64,000 nucleotides of DNA from Paraburkholderia azotifigens (GTDB lineage: Bacteria > Pseudomonadota > Gammaproteobacteria > Burkholderiales > Burkholderiaceae): positions 1,860,001-1,924,000 of the forward strand of contig NZ_VOQS01000005.1 of NCBI RefSeq assembly GCF_007995085.1, in the 5' to 3' direction. The notes below the pieces were generated by a model. It did not search any database and had not been told where the DNA came from. It worked only from the letters and a program-made list of their open reading frames with translations. The first letter of the stretch is position 1. Each line of letters starts with the position of its first letter. A program made the translations under genes and the position numbers. This document shows positions 19,057 to 27,967 of the stretch, piece after piece.

Positions 19057-21681
19057 ATGGAAAACACTTACTCCCCCACTGAAGCCCGCTTGAGCGTCGA
19101 CGGCATGTCGTATCGCTTCGTCGATCTGCCCGGGTTGTTCGGCGACAGGCTGCGTGCATTGCCCGTCGTGATGCGGCTGCTGCTCGAAAACGTCGTCCGC
19201 AACATGGAAGGCGAAGAGCGGCGGCAAGCCGTCGAAGCCACCCTCGCGTGGACGGCACGCGCGACCAGCGAAGCCGAGATCGCGTTCCAGCCCAACCGCG
19301 TGCTGATGCACGACACGACGAGCACGCCCGCACTGGTCGACATTGCGGGGATGCGCGACGCGCTCGCGGAAGCTGGCGCGGACCCGGCGTCGCTCAATCC
19401 TGTGCTGCCCGTCGATTCATCCGTCGATCATTCGCTGGCCGTCGAGTCCTTCGCGCAGAAGGACGCGGCGCCTGAGAATCTCGCGCTCGAATTGCGCCGC
19501 AACGCGGAGCGCTACCGTTTCCTGCGCTGGGCGTCGAAGGCGCTGAAGGGCGTGCGCATTCATCCGCCGGGCACCGGGATCATGCATACGATCAACCTGG
19601 AGCAACTGGCGACCGTCGTCACGACAGTCGAGCGCGACGGCGAGCAATGGGCCGTGCCCGATACGCTGATCGGCACCGACAGCCACACGCCGATGATCAA
19701 CGGCATCGGCGTGCTGGGCTGGGGCGTGGGCGGACTCGAAGCGCAGACGGTGATGTTCGGCATGCCCGTGATGCAGCGCATTCCCGATGTGATCGGCGTG
19801 CGGCTGACGGGCGCGATGCGGCCGGGCGTGCTCGCCACCGATCTCGCGCTGAAGGTGACACAGCGGCTGCGCGCCATCGGCGTGTCGGGCGAGTTCGTCG
19901 AGTACTTCGGTCCCGGTGTCGCGACGCTGAGCGCTGGCGACCGCGCCGTCGTCGCGAACATGGCGCCGGAATACGGCGCATCGACGGGCTTTTTCCCCGT
20001 CGATCAGCACACGCTCGACTATCTGCGCGCGACGTTCCGTTCCGAGGCGTCCATCAGGCTCGTCGAAGCGTTCACGCGGCACGCGGGCCTCTGGTTCGAT
20101 CCGCAAGCCGAGCCGCGCTTCACGCGCACGATCGAGATCGATCTCGGCAGCGTCGGCATGCATATCGCCGGGCCGCGCCGTCCGCAGGATCTGCTCGATT
20201 ACTCGCAAACGGCGGCGACGCTCGCCAGGCTTGCCTTCGAGCCTGTGCAACGTCATCCGACGATGCCGAAGCATCCCGTCGCGATTGCCGCGATCACGAG
20301 TTGCACGAATACATCCGATCCCGCGTTGCTGATGGCCGCTGGTCTGCTTGCCCGTAAAGCACGCGCGTTGGGCCTGAAGGTGCCGTCGTGGGTCAAGACG
20401 TCGCTTGGACCTGGCTCGCCCGCCGCCGCCGCGTATCTCGAACGCGCGAAGCTGATTGATGACTTGTCGGCTGTCGGCTTCGATATCGTCGGCTACGGCT
20501 GCACGACCTGCATCGGCAACTCGGGACCGTTGACGTCGCCGATCCGCGAAGCGCTCGCGCAGAAAAGCATCTATCCCGTCGCGATGCTGTCGGGCAACCG
20601 CAATTTCCCCGGCCGCATTCATCCCGATCTCGATCTCGGCTTCATCATGTCGCCGCCGCTCGTCATTGCCTTCGCGCTTGCGGGCGACGCCGAACGCGAC
20701 CTGAGCGTCGAGCCGATCCAGCAGACAGCTGATGGCAAGCCCGTCTATCTGCGCGATCTCTGGCCGACGCGCGAAGAAGTCTCCGACGTCGTCAAAGCAG
20801 CCGCCGATCCGCGCGACTATCCGCGCGCCTTCGCGCTCGCGAGCCGCAATCCGGCGTGGCACGACCTCGATGCGCCCGACAGCGCGCGCTTCCCGTGGAA
20901 TCCGGCATCGACGGCGTTGCGCCGCCCGCCGTTCGCGTCGGCGACACAGGGCAGCCAGCTCGGCCGCTACAGCGCGTATCCGTTGCTCGTGCTCGGCGAC
21001 GACGTGACCACCGATCACATCTCGCCCGCCAGCGCGATTCCGAAGAACAGCTACGTCGCCGATTTCCTCGTGGCGCGCGGCGACGATCGCGACGACCTCA
21101 ACGTGTTCGCCTCGCGGCGCGGCAACTGGGAAGTGATGGTGCGCGCCGCCTTCTACAACCGGACGCTCGTCAACCGGCTGCGCCCCGGCACGCCCGTCGC
21201 GCACACGCTGCACGTGCCGAGCGGCGACGTGCTGCCGATCTTCGAAGCCGCGCAGCGCTATCAGCAGAACGGCGACGCGGTCGTGCTTGTCGCGGGCGAG
21301 CGCTACGGCACGGGTTCGTCGCGCGACTGGGCAGCCAAGGGTCAACGGCTGCTCGGCATTCGCGCGGTGCTGGCCGTCAGTTTCGAGCGCATCCATCGGT
21401 CGAATCTGATCGGCATGGGCATACTGCCGCTGCGCCTGGCTCCGGGCGTCCATCCCGACACACTCGATCTCCAGCCGGGTGATAAGCTCGAAGTCGACGC
21501 TGCGGGTGATACGCTGTCGCCTCGTTGCAGGGTGCCCGTGCGCGTGGTTCGCGCGAACGGCAGCGTGCAGCCCATCGAGGCGACGGCGGCCGTCGAAACG
21601 CAACTCGAATGCACGCTGCTGCGTTCGGGCGGCGTGATCCCGCTGATATTGCAGAAAAGTTTGCTGACGCAGGAGGCTTGA
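19057..21681 (+). CDS. Aconitase A-type hydratase
   Basis: This protein has 874 residues from the ATG at 19057 (MENTYSPTEARLSVDG). It has the full AcnA/IRP-type order: catalytic domains 1-3, linker and C-terminal swivel. [4Fe-4S] ligands are visible as Cys416 (ITSCTNTSDP) and Cys482/Cys485 (GYGCTTCIGNSGPL). Substrate motifs are GTDSHTPMINGIGVLGWGVGG, LGDDVTTDHISPA, GERYGTGSSRDWAAKG and the Arg in SFERIHRSNLIGMGILP. It should interconvert citrate-like hydroxy-tricarboxylates via cis-aconitate. It heads a rightward run with a GntR regulator, a binding protein and a LysR regulator rather than TCA genes, and a second, unlike aconitase-family enzyme is nearby. That suggests a dedicated catabolic role such as use of an unusual tricarboxylate. 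Confidence 0.88.
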   Translation: MENTYSPTEARLSVDGMSYRFVDLPGLFGDRLRALPVVMRLLLENVVRNMEGEERRQAVEATLAWTARATSEAEIAFQPNRVLMHDTTSTPALVDIAGMRDALAEAGADPASLNPVLPVDSSVDHSLAVESFAQKDAAPENLALELRRNAERYRFLRWASKALKGVRIHPPGTGIMHTINLEQLATVVTTVERDGEQWAVPDTLIGTDSHTPMINGIGVLGWGVGGLEAQTVMFGMPVMQRIPDVIGVRLTGAMRPGVLATDLALKVTQRLRAIGVSGEFVEYFGPGVATLSAGDRAVVANMAPEYGASTGFFPVDQHTLDYLRATFRSEASIRLVEAFTRHAGLWFDPQAEPRFTRTIEIDLGSVGMHIAGPRRPQDLLDYSQTAATLARLAFEPVQRHPTMPKHPVAIAAITSCTNTSDPALLMAAGLLARKARALGLKVPSWVKTSLGPGSPAAAAYLERAKLIDDLSAVGFDIVGYGCTTCIGNSGPLTSPIREALAQKSIYPVAMLSGNRNFPGRIHPDLDLGFIMSPPLVIAFALAGDAERDLSVEPIQQTADGKPVYLRDLWPTREEVSDVVKAAADPRDYPRAFALASRNPAWHDLDAPDSARFPWNPASTALRRPPFASATQGSQLGRYSAYPLLVLGDDVTTDHISPASAIPKNSYVADFLVARGDDRDDLNVFASRRGNWEVMVRAAFYNRTLVNRLRPGTPVAHTLHVPSGDVLPIFEAAQRYQQNGDAVVLVAGERYGTGSSRDWAAKGQRLLGIRAVLAVSFERIHRSNLIGMGILPLRLAPGVHPDTLDLQPGDKLEVDAAGDTLSPRCRVPVRVVRANGSVQPIEATAAVETQLECTLLRSGGVIPLILQKSLLTQEA

Positions 21682-21735
21682 GACCGGCCGCCGCTGCGTT
21701 CAAGCGATAAGCCGAAGGCAGAAGGCACGACTCAC

Positions 21736-22629
21736 ATGATCGACAGATCCATTGCGACCCAGATTGTTGAACTGATCAAGACGGAAGGACTCGACGCCGG
21801 CGCGCATCTGCCCGCACAGATGCTCGCCGACCGTCTGCGCGTGTCGCGCTCGCCCGTCAACGAGGCGCTGGCCTTGCTCCATGAGAAAGGCATCCTGACG
21901 CGCGAGAAGAATCGCGGGTTCTTCGTCGCCAAGCCTGTCGTCGAGCCGCTTGCGGACGTCGTGGATGAATTGGGCCTCGCGGAAACGGATATCGTGACGA
22001 GCGTGTATTTCCAGATCGCGGACGACCGTCTGAAAGGCCAGTTACCCGATGAGTTCTCGGAACAGCTGATCCGGACGCGTTATGGCTTGACGAACGCGCA
22101 GTTGACGGCCGTGATGGGACGCATCGCGCAGGAAGGCTGGGCCGAGCGCAAGCCGGGCTACGGCTGGCAGTTCTCGCCGATGCTGACCACACCCGACAGT
22201 CTGCTGAAGTCGTACCGGCTGCGTCTTGCGCTCGAACCTGCGGCGCTGCTGGAGCCGGGATACCGGCTCGAACGCAAGGTGCTGGAGCGCTGCCGCGATG
22301 TCGAGAAACATCTGCTGGCAGGCGGCATCGAAACGGATACAGCCGACCAGTTGCACGATCGCGGCGTGCGGTTTCACGAGTCGCTGGTCGAGGCATCGGG
22401 CAACAGCTTTTTTATCGACACGATCAAACGGGTCAACCGCGTGCGCCGTCTGCTGTCGTATCGTTCGATGCAGCATCGCGAACGCTACGTCGAACACGCG
22501 AAGCAGCATTTGCATCTGCTGGAACTGCTCGAACACGAGCGTAATGAAGAAGCGTCGGAAGCGATGCGCGAACATCTGCTGCATACGCTCGACGCACTCT
22601 CGCGCATCAGCGAGATCCTGGAACCCTGA
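21736..22629 (+). CDS. GntR-family regulator with two winged-helix units
   Basis: This protein has 297 residues. Residues 1-65 (MIDRSIATQIVELIKTEGLD ... LADRLRVSRSPVNEALALLH) form a GntR winged helix. Residues about 84-155 (YFQIADDRLKGQLPDEFSEQ...LIRTRYGLTNAQLTAVMGR) look like a second winged-helix unit. The remainder is all-helical with YRLRLALEPAALLEPGYRLE and FHESLVEASGNSFFIDTIKR, the FCD ligand-binding pattern of the FadR subfamily. FCD domains bind organic acids, often citrate-like, through a metal. It lies 54 bp after the aconitase and may control that operon and the divergent lactonase from the palindrome at 19028-19040 (inferred). Confidence 0.85.
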   Translation: MIDRSIATQIVELIKTEGLDAGAHLPAQMLADRLRVSRSPVNEALALLHEKGILTREKNRGFFVAKPVVEPLADVVDELGLAETDIVTSVYFQIADDRLKGQLPDEFSEQLIRTRYGLTNAQLTAVMGRIAQEGWAERKPGYGWQFSPMLTTPDSLLKSYRLRLALEPAALLEPGYRLERKVLERCRDVEKHLLAGGIETDTADQLHDRGVRFHESLVEASGNSFFIDTIKRVNRVRRLLSYRSMQHRERYVEHAKQHLHLLELLEHERNEEASEAMREHLLHTLDALSRISEILEP

Positions 22630-22667
22630 GACCGCGACCTCACAGCGCGGCCGCAACGAGAGCCTCC

Positions 22668-23402
22668 ATGACCATCGATCCATCCGTTGTCACTGCGTTC
22701 ACACCGACGGGCAAATTGCGCGCGTCGATCAATCTCGGCAATCCGATTCTCGCTAACAAACACCCCGAGACGGGCGAGCCGTTCGGTGTATCGGTCGATC
22801 TCGCGCGTGCGTTCGCCGCGAAGCTCGGTGTCGAACTGGAACTGGTCGTGTTCGACGCGGCGGGCAAGTCGGTGCAGGCTGTCAGTGAGGAGCGCGCAGA
22901 CTTCGGCTTCTTCGCCGTCGATCCGCTGCGGGGCGAGACGATCGCATTCACGGCGCCGTATGTGTTGATCGAAGGCTTCTATCTCGTTCGCGACGACTCG
23001 CCCGTGCGGACCAATGCGGATGTCGATCAGCCGCATAATCGCGTCGCCGTCGGCAAAGGCAGCGCGTACGACCTGTTTCTGACGCGCGAACTGAAAGCTG
23101 CGCAGATCGTGCGTGCGCCGACTTCGCCTGCCGTCGTGGAGACCTTCGTCGAGCAGAAGCTCGAAGTCGCGGCGGGCGTGAAGCAGCAGCTCGAAGCCGA
23201 TGCCGCCAGGACCACGGGGCTTCGGCTGCTCGACGAACGGTTCATGGTCATCCAGCAGGCGATGGGCACGCCGAAGAGCCGTGGCCCGGCGGCTGCGGCC
23301 GCACTCCACGCGTTTGTCGAAGAGATGAAGGCGTCAGGCTTCGTTGCCGACGCGCTGGCGCGTCATGGGATCGCGGGAGCGTCGGTGGCGCCGAAGGCTT
23401 AG
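22668..23402 (+). CDS. Solute-binding-like protein without signal peptide
   Basis: This protein has 244 residues. It has the fold pattern of family 3 extracellular solute-binding proteins: GKLRASINLGNPIL, GEPFGVSVDLARAFAAKLGV, ERADFGFFAVDPLRGETIAF, TAPYVLIEGFYLV and VAVGKGSAYDLFLTRELKAA. It starts straight into the first domain (MTIDPSVVTAFTPTGKLRAS) with no hydrophobic leader and no lipobox. No ABC permease or ATPase is adjacent. It sits between a GntR and a LysR gene. It may act in the cytoplasm as a ligand sensor or be moonlighting as an enzyme of the cyclohexadienyl-dehydratase-like type; neither is shown. Confidence 0.75.
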   Translation: MTIDPSVVTAFTPTGKLRASINLGNPILANKHPETGEPFGVSVDLARAFAAKLGVELELVVFDAAGKSVQAVSEERADFGFFAVDPLRGETIAFTAPYVLIEGFYLVRDDSPVRTNADVDQPHNRVAVGKGSAYDLFLTRELKAAQIVRAPTSPAVVETFVEQKLEVAAGVKQQLEADAARTTGLRLLDERFMVIQQAMGTPKSRGPAAAAALHAFVEEMKASGFVADALARHGIAGASVAPKA

Positions 23403-23454
23403 CGCTGTATCACCGCTACACGACCCGTTACGGCAACCCGTTCTCTCCCGCAGC

Positions 23455-24348
23455 ATGCGCATCGATCCGTACAGTCTGGAGCTGTTCATTTCCGTCGTGC
23501 AGGAAGGCTCCATCGCGCGGGCGGCGAGCCGCAATCACATCGCGCCATCCGCATTGAGCCGGCGCCTCGCCGACCTCGAAGCGGCCATGGGACTTCCGTT
23601 GCTGATCCGCTCGCCATCCGGCGTCGAGTTGACGGAAGCAGGCCGTCACGCGTTCGCGCGCGCGGTTTCCGTTCATGACCAGTTGCAGTCGCTGGCGCGC
23701 GAGGTTCAGTCGCTCAGCGGCCAGGTCGCGGGCGTCGTGCGTCTGTATGCGAACGCGTCGGCGATCGTCGGTTTCCTGCCCGAGCGCCTGAAGGCTTTCC
23801 AGGCTCGTTATCCGCTCGTGCAGATTGCGTTGACAGAACAGATCAGCGACGAGGTGATCCGCGCCTGCGTGGACGATCGCGCGGACGTGGGCATCTCCGC
23901 GAGCAGCGAGATACCGGGCGGCCTGGACTCATGGCACTTTGCCGACGATCCGCTGATGGTCGTCGTGCCGCCCGGCCACGAACTCGCCGCACTTGAAGCG
24001 CCGTCGTTCAACGACGTCATCCGCTTCCCGCTCGTCGCACTGCAGGCGGGCGGATCGCTCGATCAGATCCTGAAGGAACGCGCCGACGCCGCCCGCACGC
24101 CGCTCGATCTGTCCGTGACGGTCAACAGTTTCGATGCGCAATGCCGGATGGTCGAAGCAGGCCTTGGCATCGGCATCGTGCCCACCAGCGCGGCGTCCGC
24201 GTTCGCGGGATCGCATGGTTTCGTGCGCCGGCCGCTCGACGAGCCATGGGCGCGCGCCCGCGTCCTGCGGGTTCACGCGCTCCGCAAATCGTCGCGTCTG
24301 AAGGCCGTGCAGGCGCTGATCGAATCGCTTGCCATGCACGAGGGTTAA
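23455..24348 (+). CDS. LysR-family transcriptional regulator
   Basis: This protein has 297 residues from the ATG at 23455 (MRIDPYSLELFISVVQEGSI). The N-terminal winged helix includes ARAASRNHIAPSALSRRLADLEAAMG. The effector domain starts at about residue 90 (GVVRLYANASAIVGFLPERL) and contains VAGLGIGIVP-like text (VEAGLGIGIVPTSAA). It lies 52 bp after the leaderless binding protein and 94 bp before the fused aconitase-like gene, in the same direction. It probably regulates one of these genes in response to the substrate or an intermediate of the pathway. Confidence 0.9.
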   Translation: MRIDPYSLELFISVVQEGSIARAASRNHIAPSALSRRLADLEAAMGLPLLIRSPSGVELTEAGRHAFARAVSVHDQLQSLAREVQSLSGQVAGVVRLYANASAIVGFLPERLKAFQARYPLVQIALTEQISDEVIRACVDDRADVGISASSEIPGGLDSWHFADDPLMVVVPPGHELAALEAPSFNDVIRFPLVALQAGGSLDQILKERADAARTPLDLSVTVNSFDAQCRMVEAGLGIGIVPTSAASAFAGSHGFVRRPLDEPWARARVLRVHALRKSSRLKAVQALIESLAMHEG

Positions 24349-24442
24349 CGAGGACATCGCGATTTGCGATGCCCCCTTTGCCAATCGAGCACTTCGTTGC
24401 CGCCGCCGTCGCCGTCTAGATTTCCGTTGAAGGAGAAATCAG

Positions 24443-26401
24443 ATGGCGACACTGGAATTGACGGGCCGGATCCTGTTTCTTTGCGACGATCCCGAACAGG
24501 TTGAACGCCAGCTCGGCGGCGTCGATCTGACGGAGGCAACGGCGGGCACGCTGCGCGACGACGTCTCGACGGACGAGATCACGCCGATGAGCGTGCTCAC
24601 TCGCTTCGACGAGCGGCTCGGGCGCTTTCCGTATCTCGGCTTTCGCACGCGCGGCCGCAATCCCATCGCCCCCGACGCGATCCGCGCGGGCGGCTTCTGC
24701 GTGACGGTGGCGGGCAACCGTTATGGCAAGGGTTCGTCGCGCGAACACAGCCCGCTTGCGGAATATCACGCGGGCATCCGGCTCGTGATCGCGAAGAGCT
24801 TCGAGCGGATCTACCGGCAGAATGCCGATAATCTGGGTCTCTTCACGTCGACGGACTTCGGGTTGATCGAACGCATCCGGCGCGGCGAGCCGATCGATAT
24901 CGACGAACTCGTTGCGTCGCGCGACAGTCTCTCCGCTTCGATCCTGCGCAGCGGCGGTCTGCTGCGCTATGGCGCGCGGCACATGCGAAAAATCGAAACG
25001 GCAAAAAGCCCCGCCGATCACGCGCCGCGCACGCTTGCGCAAAAAATTCTGGAACGTCACGCGCTGCGCACGGAAGGCACGGGCGCATCGCTCGCACCAG
25101 GCGCCGGCGTTTTCGTGCGCGCCGACTGGCGCTTCATCCACGAGTACTACACGGGCATGGCGACGCACATGCTGCACGCGACGTTCGGCAAGCCGCTGTC
25201 GCTGCATCAGCCCGACAGTATTCTCGCTTTCGAAGACCATCTGTCGTATTCGCACAAGAGCGAACTGCACATCCGGAACGGCTTGCTGCCCGACGTGCGC
25301 GAATTGTCGGCGGCACACCGGCAGTTCGCGCAAGACTATGCATTGACGAACCACGGCTATCTGTCCGAAACGGGCAGCGGCAACGACGAAGGCTCGGAAG
25401 GCATCTCGCACGCGATGATGGCGGAGCGCTACGCGTTGCCGGGCCAGTTGATCGTCGGCACGGATTCGCACACGCCGCATAGCGGCGCGCTCGGATGCGT
25501 GGCGTTCGGCGTCGGCACCACGGACATGGCGAACGCGTTCGTCACGGGCGCAGTGCGGATGACCGTGCCGCAATCACTGCGCGTCGATTTCAACGGATCG
25601 ATTCCACCCGGCGTGACGGCAAAGGATCTCGTCCTGCATCTGCTCGCCGAGCCCGCGATTCGTGCCGGCGCGGGCGTGGGCAAGGTGTTCGAGTTCGCGG
25701 GCTCAGCCATGCCGCTACTGACGACTGACGAGCGCACGACCCTCACGAACATGACGGCGGAACTCGGCGGCTTCACGGGCATCGTCGCGCCCGATGCGCA
25801 GACCGTGCGCTTCCTCAAGGAACGCCGCGGCATCGACTTCGTCATCGAACCGTGGATGCGCAGCGACGCGGGCGCGACCTATGCCGACGTGATCGAGATC
25901 GACTGCACGCGCATCACGCCGATGCTCGCCGCGCCCGGCGATCCCGGCAACGGCGTCGCGCTGCGCGATCTGGCGGAGCGTCCGCACGTCGATATCGCGT
26001 ATGGCGGCTCGTGCACGGCGGGCAAGCGCGAAGACTTCGACCACTATCACGAAGTGCTGGCCTGGGCGGCAGCGCGCGGCATGCGTGTGCCTGCGGATGT
26101 GAAGCTGTATCTGCAGTTCGGCACGTCCGACGTCAGGGACTACTGCGCGGAGCGCGGCTACCTCGATGCATTCGAGCGGGTCGGCGCGATCCTGCTGCAA
26201 CCGTCGTGCGGCGCATGCGCGAACTGCGGACCGGGTTCGTCGACGGATGCGGGCGACGTGACGATCAGCGCAATCAACCGCAATTTCCCGGGCCGCTCGG
26301 GTCCAGGCCAGGTGTGGCTTGCGAGCCCGCCGACCGTCGCGGCGAGCGCGCTCGCTGGCCATATTGCTTCGTTCGCTGAATTGCAGGCGCAGTACGCGTG
26401 A
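24443..26401 (+). CDS. Domain-swapped aconitase/isopropylmalate dehydratase fusion
   Basis: This protein has 652 residues; AAGGAG precedes the ATG at 24443. The small swivel (LeuD-like) domain is at the N-terminus: DDVSTDEITPMSVL and GNRYGKGSSREHSPLAEYHA, residues about 1-175. The large catalytic (LeuC-like) domain follows from about 195: GTDSHTPHSGALGCVAFGVG. Cluster ligands are Cys524 (GGSCTAGKRED) plus Cys589, Cys592 and Cys595 in PSCGACANCGPG. This order is the reverse of AcnA and resembles AcnB, but without its HEAT-like domain. The active-site motifs are intact, so it should be a hydro-lyase on a malate- or citrate-like acid. Its pairing with an AcnA-type enzyme and lactonase suggests a second dehydration/hydration step on a modified tricarboxylate. 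The substrate is unknown. Confidence 0.85.
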   Translation: MATLELTGRILFLCDDPEQVERQLGGVDLTEATAGTLRDDVSTDEITPMSVLTRFDERLGRFPYLGFRTRGRNPIAPDAIRAGGFCVTVAGNRYGKGSSREHSPLAEYHAGIRLVIAKSFERIYRQNADNLGLFTSTDFGLIERIRRGEPIDIDELVASRDSLSASILRSGGLLRYGARHMRKIETAKSPADHAPRTLAQKILERHALRTEGTGASLAPGAGVFVRADWRFIHEYYTGMATHMLHATFGKPLSLHQPDSILAFEDHLSYSHKSELHIRNGLLPDVRELSAAHRQFAQDYALTNHGYLSETGSGNDEGSEGISHAMMAERYALPGQLIVGTDSHTPHSGALGCVAFGVGTTDMANAFVTGAVRMTVPQSLRVDFNGSIPPGVTAKDLVLHLLAEPAIRAGAGVGKVFEFAGSAMPLLTTDERTTLTNMTAELGGFTGIVAPDAQTVRFLKERRGIDFVIEPWMRSDAGATYADVIEIDCTRITPMLAAPGDPGNGVALRDLAERPHVDIAYGGSCTAGKREDFDHYHEVLAWAAARGMRVPADVKLYLQFGTSDVRDYCAERGYLDAFERVGAILLQPSCGACANCGPGSSTDAGDVTISAINRNFPGRSGPGQVWLASPPTVAASALAGHIASFAELQAQYA

Positions 26402-26481
26402 AGCACCGGTTGACTGAATCCCCTGGACCGGCCGCTTCGTGAAGTTGTTGAACATCCAAAACTACGAGACTGGAGACACAC

Positions 26482-27924
26482 ATGACCACCCTGGAGGGCG
26501 CCTCTGATCTACGCGCCGCCGATCATCCCGCGCGCGCCGACACATCCCAGGCGGCCGGAACGGGCGAGATTTCCGCGCGACTCGACCGGCTTCCCGCGAC
26601 CCGCGCAGTCTGGAAGCTGATTCTGCTGCTGAGCCTCGGATTCTTCTTCGAACTCTACGATCTGCTCTACACCGGCTACGTCGCGCCAGGCCTCGTCAAG
26701 AGCGGCATTCTCACGCCGACCACCACGGGCCTGTTCGGCACGTCGGGCGTCGCGAGCTTCATTGCCGCGCTCTTCTGCGGGCTGTTCATCGGCACTGTCG
26801 CGTGCGGATTTCTCGCCGACCGTTTCGGCCGCCGCGCGATCTTCACGTGGTCGCTGCTCTGGTACGTCGCGGCCAACACGGTGATGGCGTTCCAGGACAC
26901 CGCGAGCGGTCTGAACCTGTGGCGCTTCATCTCGGGAATGGGCATCGGCGTCGAGCTGATCACGATCGGCACATATATGTCCGAACTCGCACCGAAGCAT
27001 CTGCGCGGCAGGGCCTTTGCGATCTGCCAGACGATCGGCTTTTCGGCCGTGCCTGTCGTCGCGTTTCTTTCTTATCTGCTGGTGCCCGCCGCGCCGTTCG
27101 GCGTGGACGGCTGGCGCTGGGTCGTGCTGCTCGGCGGCATCAGCGCGCTCTTCGTCTGGTACTTCCGGCGCAATCTGCCCGAAAGCCCGCGCTGGCTCGC
27201 GAGCAAAGGACGCATCCGCGAAGCGAATGAAGTGCTCGCGCGTCTCGAAGCGCAGGTCGAGCGGCAATACGGGCAGCCGCTGCCCGAACCGGGCACGCCC
27301 GATCCCGCTCCGCGCAAGGCCGGTTTCGCGGATATGTGGAAGCCGCCGTATCGCAAGCGCACGCTGATGCTGATCGCCTTTCACATTTTCCAGACGATCG
27401 GCTTCTACGGCTTCGCGAACTGGGTGCCGACCTTGCTGGTCAAGCAAGGCATCACGGTGACGTCGAGCCTGCTGTACACGACGGTCATCGGTCTCGCTGC
27501 GCCGCTCGGGCCGTTGCTCGGCTACTGGATCGCCGACCGCTTCGAGCGCAAGCATGTGATCGTCTGCATGGCGGCGCTCAATATCGTCAGCGGCCTGCTG
27601 TTCAGCCAGGCGGCATCGGCCGTCGCGATCGTGATGCTGGGCGTGCTGCTGACGCTGGCGGGCAATATCATCTCGTTCACCTATCACGCGTATCAGCAGG
27701 AGCTGTATCCGACGGCGATACGCGCACGCGCAGTGGGCTTCGTCTATTCGTGGAGCCGGTTGTCGGCGGTGTTCAGCTCGTTCGTGATCGCGTTCACGCT
27801 GAAGGAATTCGGCGTCACGGGCGTGTTCGTTTTCATTGCAGGAGCGATGGCGCTCGTCATTGTCGCGATCGGGCTGATGGGGCCGCGCACGCTCGGCAAG
27901 TCGCTCGAAAGCATTTCGCACTAA
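26482..27924 (+). CDS. MFS transporter, sugar-porter/aromatic-acid type
   Basis: This protein has 480 residues, with a soluble ~45-residue N-terminal arm and then 12 membrane segments. The loop 2-3 motif is GFLADRFGRRAI, the central loop has PESPRWLASKGRIREANEVL, and the second half carries GYWIADRFERKHV. These place it in the sugar porter/AAHS-like part of the MFS, whose members carry sugars, aromatic acids, niacin or shikimate by proton symport. The gap of 80 bp from the fused aconitase gene and the GGAGA ribosome site make co-expression likely. It is the second carrier of the region, the other being of ACS type; different substrates or a lactone/acid pair could explain two. Confidence 0.9.
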   Translation: MTTLEGASDLRAADHPARADTSQAAGTGEISARLDRLPATRAVWKLILLLSLGFFFELYDLLYTGYVAPGLVKSGILTPTTTGLFGTSGVASFIAALFCGLFIGTVACGFLADRFGRRAIFTWSLLWYVAANTVMAFQDTASGLNLWRFISGMGIGVELITIGTYMSELAPKHLRGRAFAICQTIGFSAVPVVAFLSYLLVPAAPFGVDGWRWVVLLGGISALFVWYFRRNLPESPRWLASKGRIREANEVLARLEAQVERQYGQPLPEPGTPDPAPRKAGFADMWKPPYRKRTLMLIAFHIFQTIGFYGFANWVPTLLVKQGITVTSSLLYTTVIGLAAPLGPLLGYWIADRFERKHVIVCMAALNIVSGLLFSQAASAVAIVMLGVLLTLAGNIISFTYHAYQQELYPTAIRARAVGFVYSWSRLSAVFSSFVIAFTLKEFGVTGVFVFIAGAMALVIVAIGLMGPRTLGKSLESISH

Positions 27925-27940
27925 GGGGTTCGATGTGGGC

Positions 27941-27964
27941 CAGCGGCCGTTCGACCGGCCGCTG
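27941..27964. terminator. GC-rich hairpin between convergent genes
   Basis: CAGCGGCC / GGCCGCTG are separated by 8 nt between the stop of the MFS gene and the stop of the leftward LysR gene. There is no U-tract. It may slow polymerase from both sides. Confidence 0.45.
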
Positions 27965-27967
27965 CCT

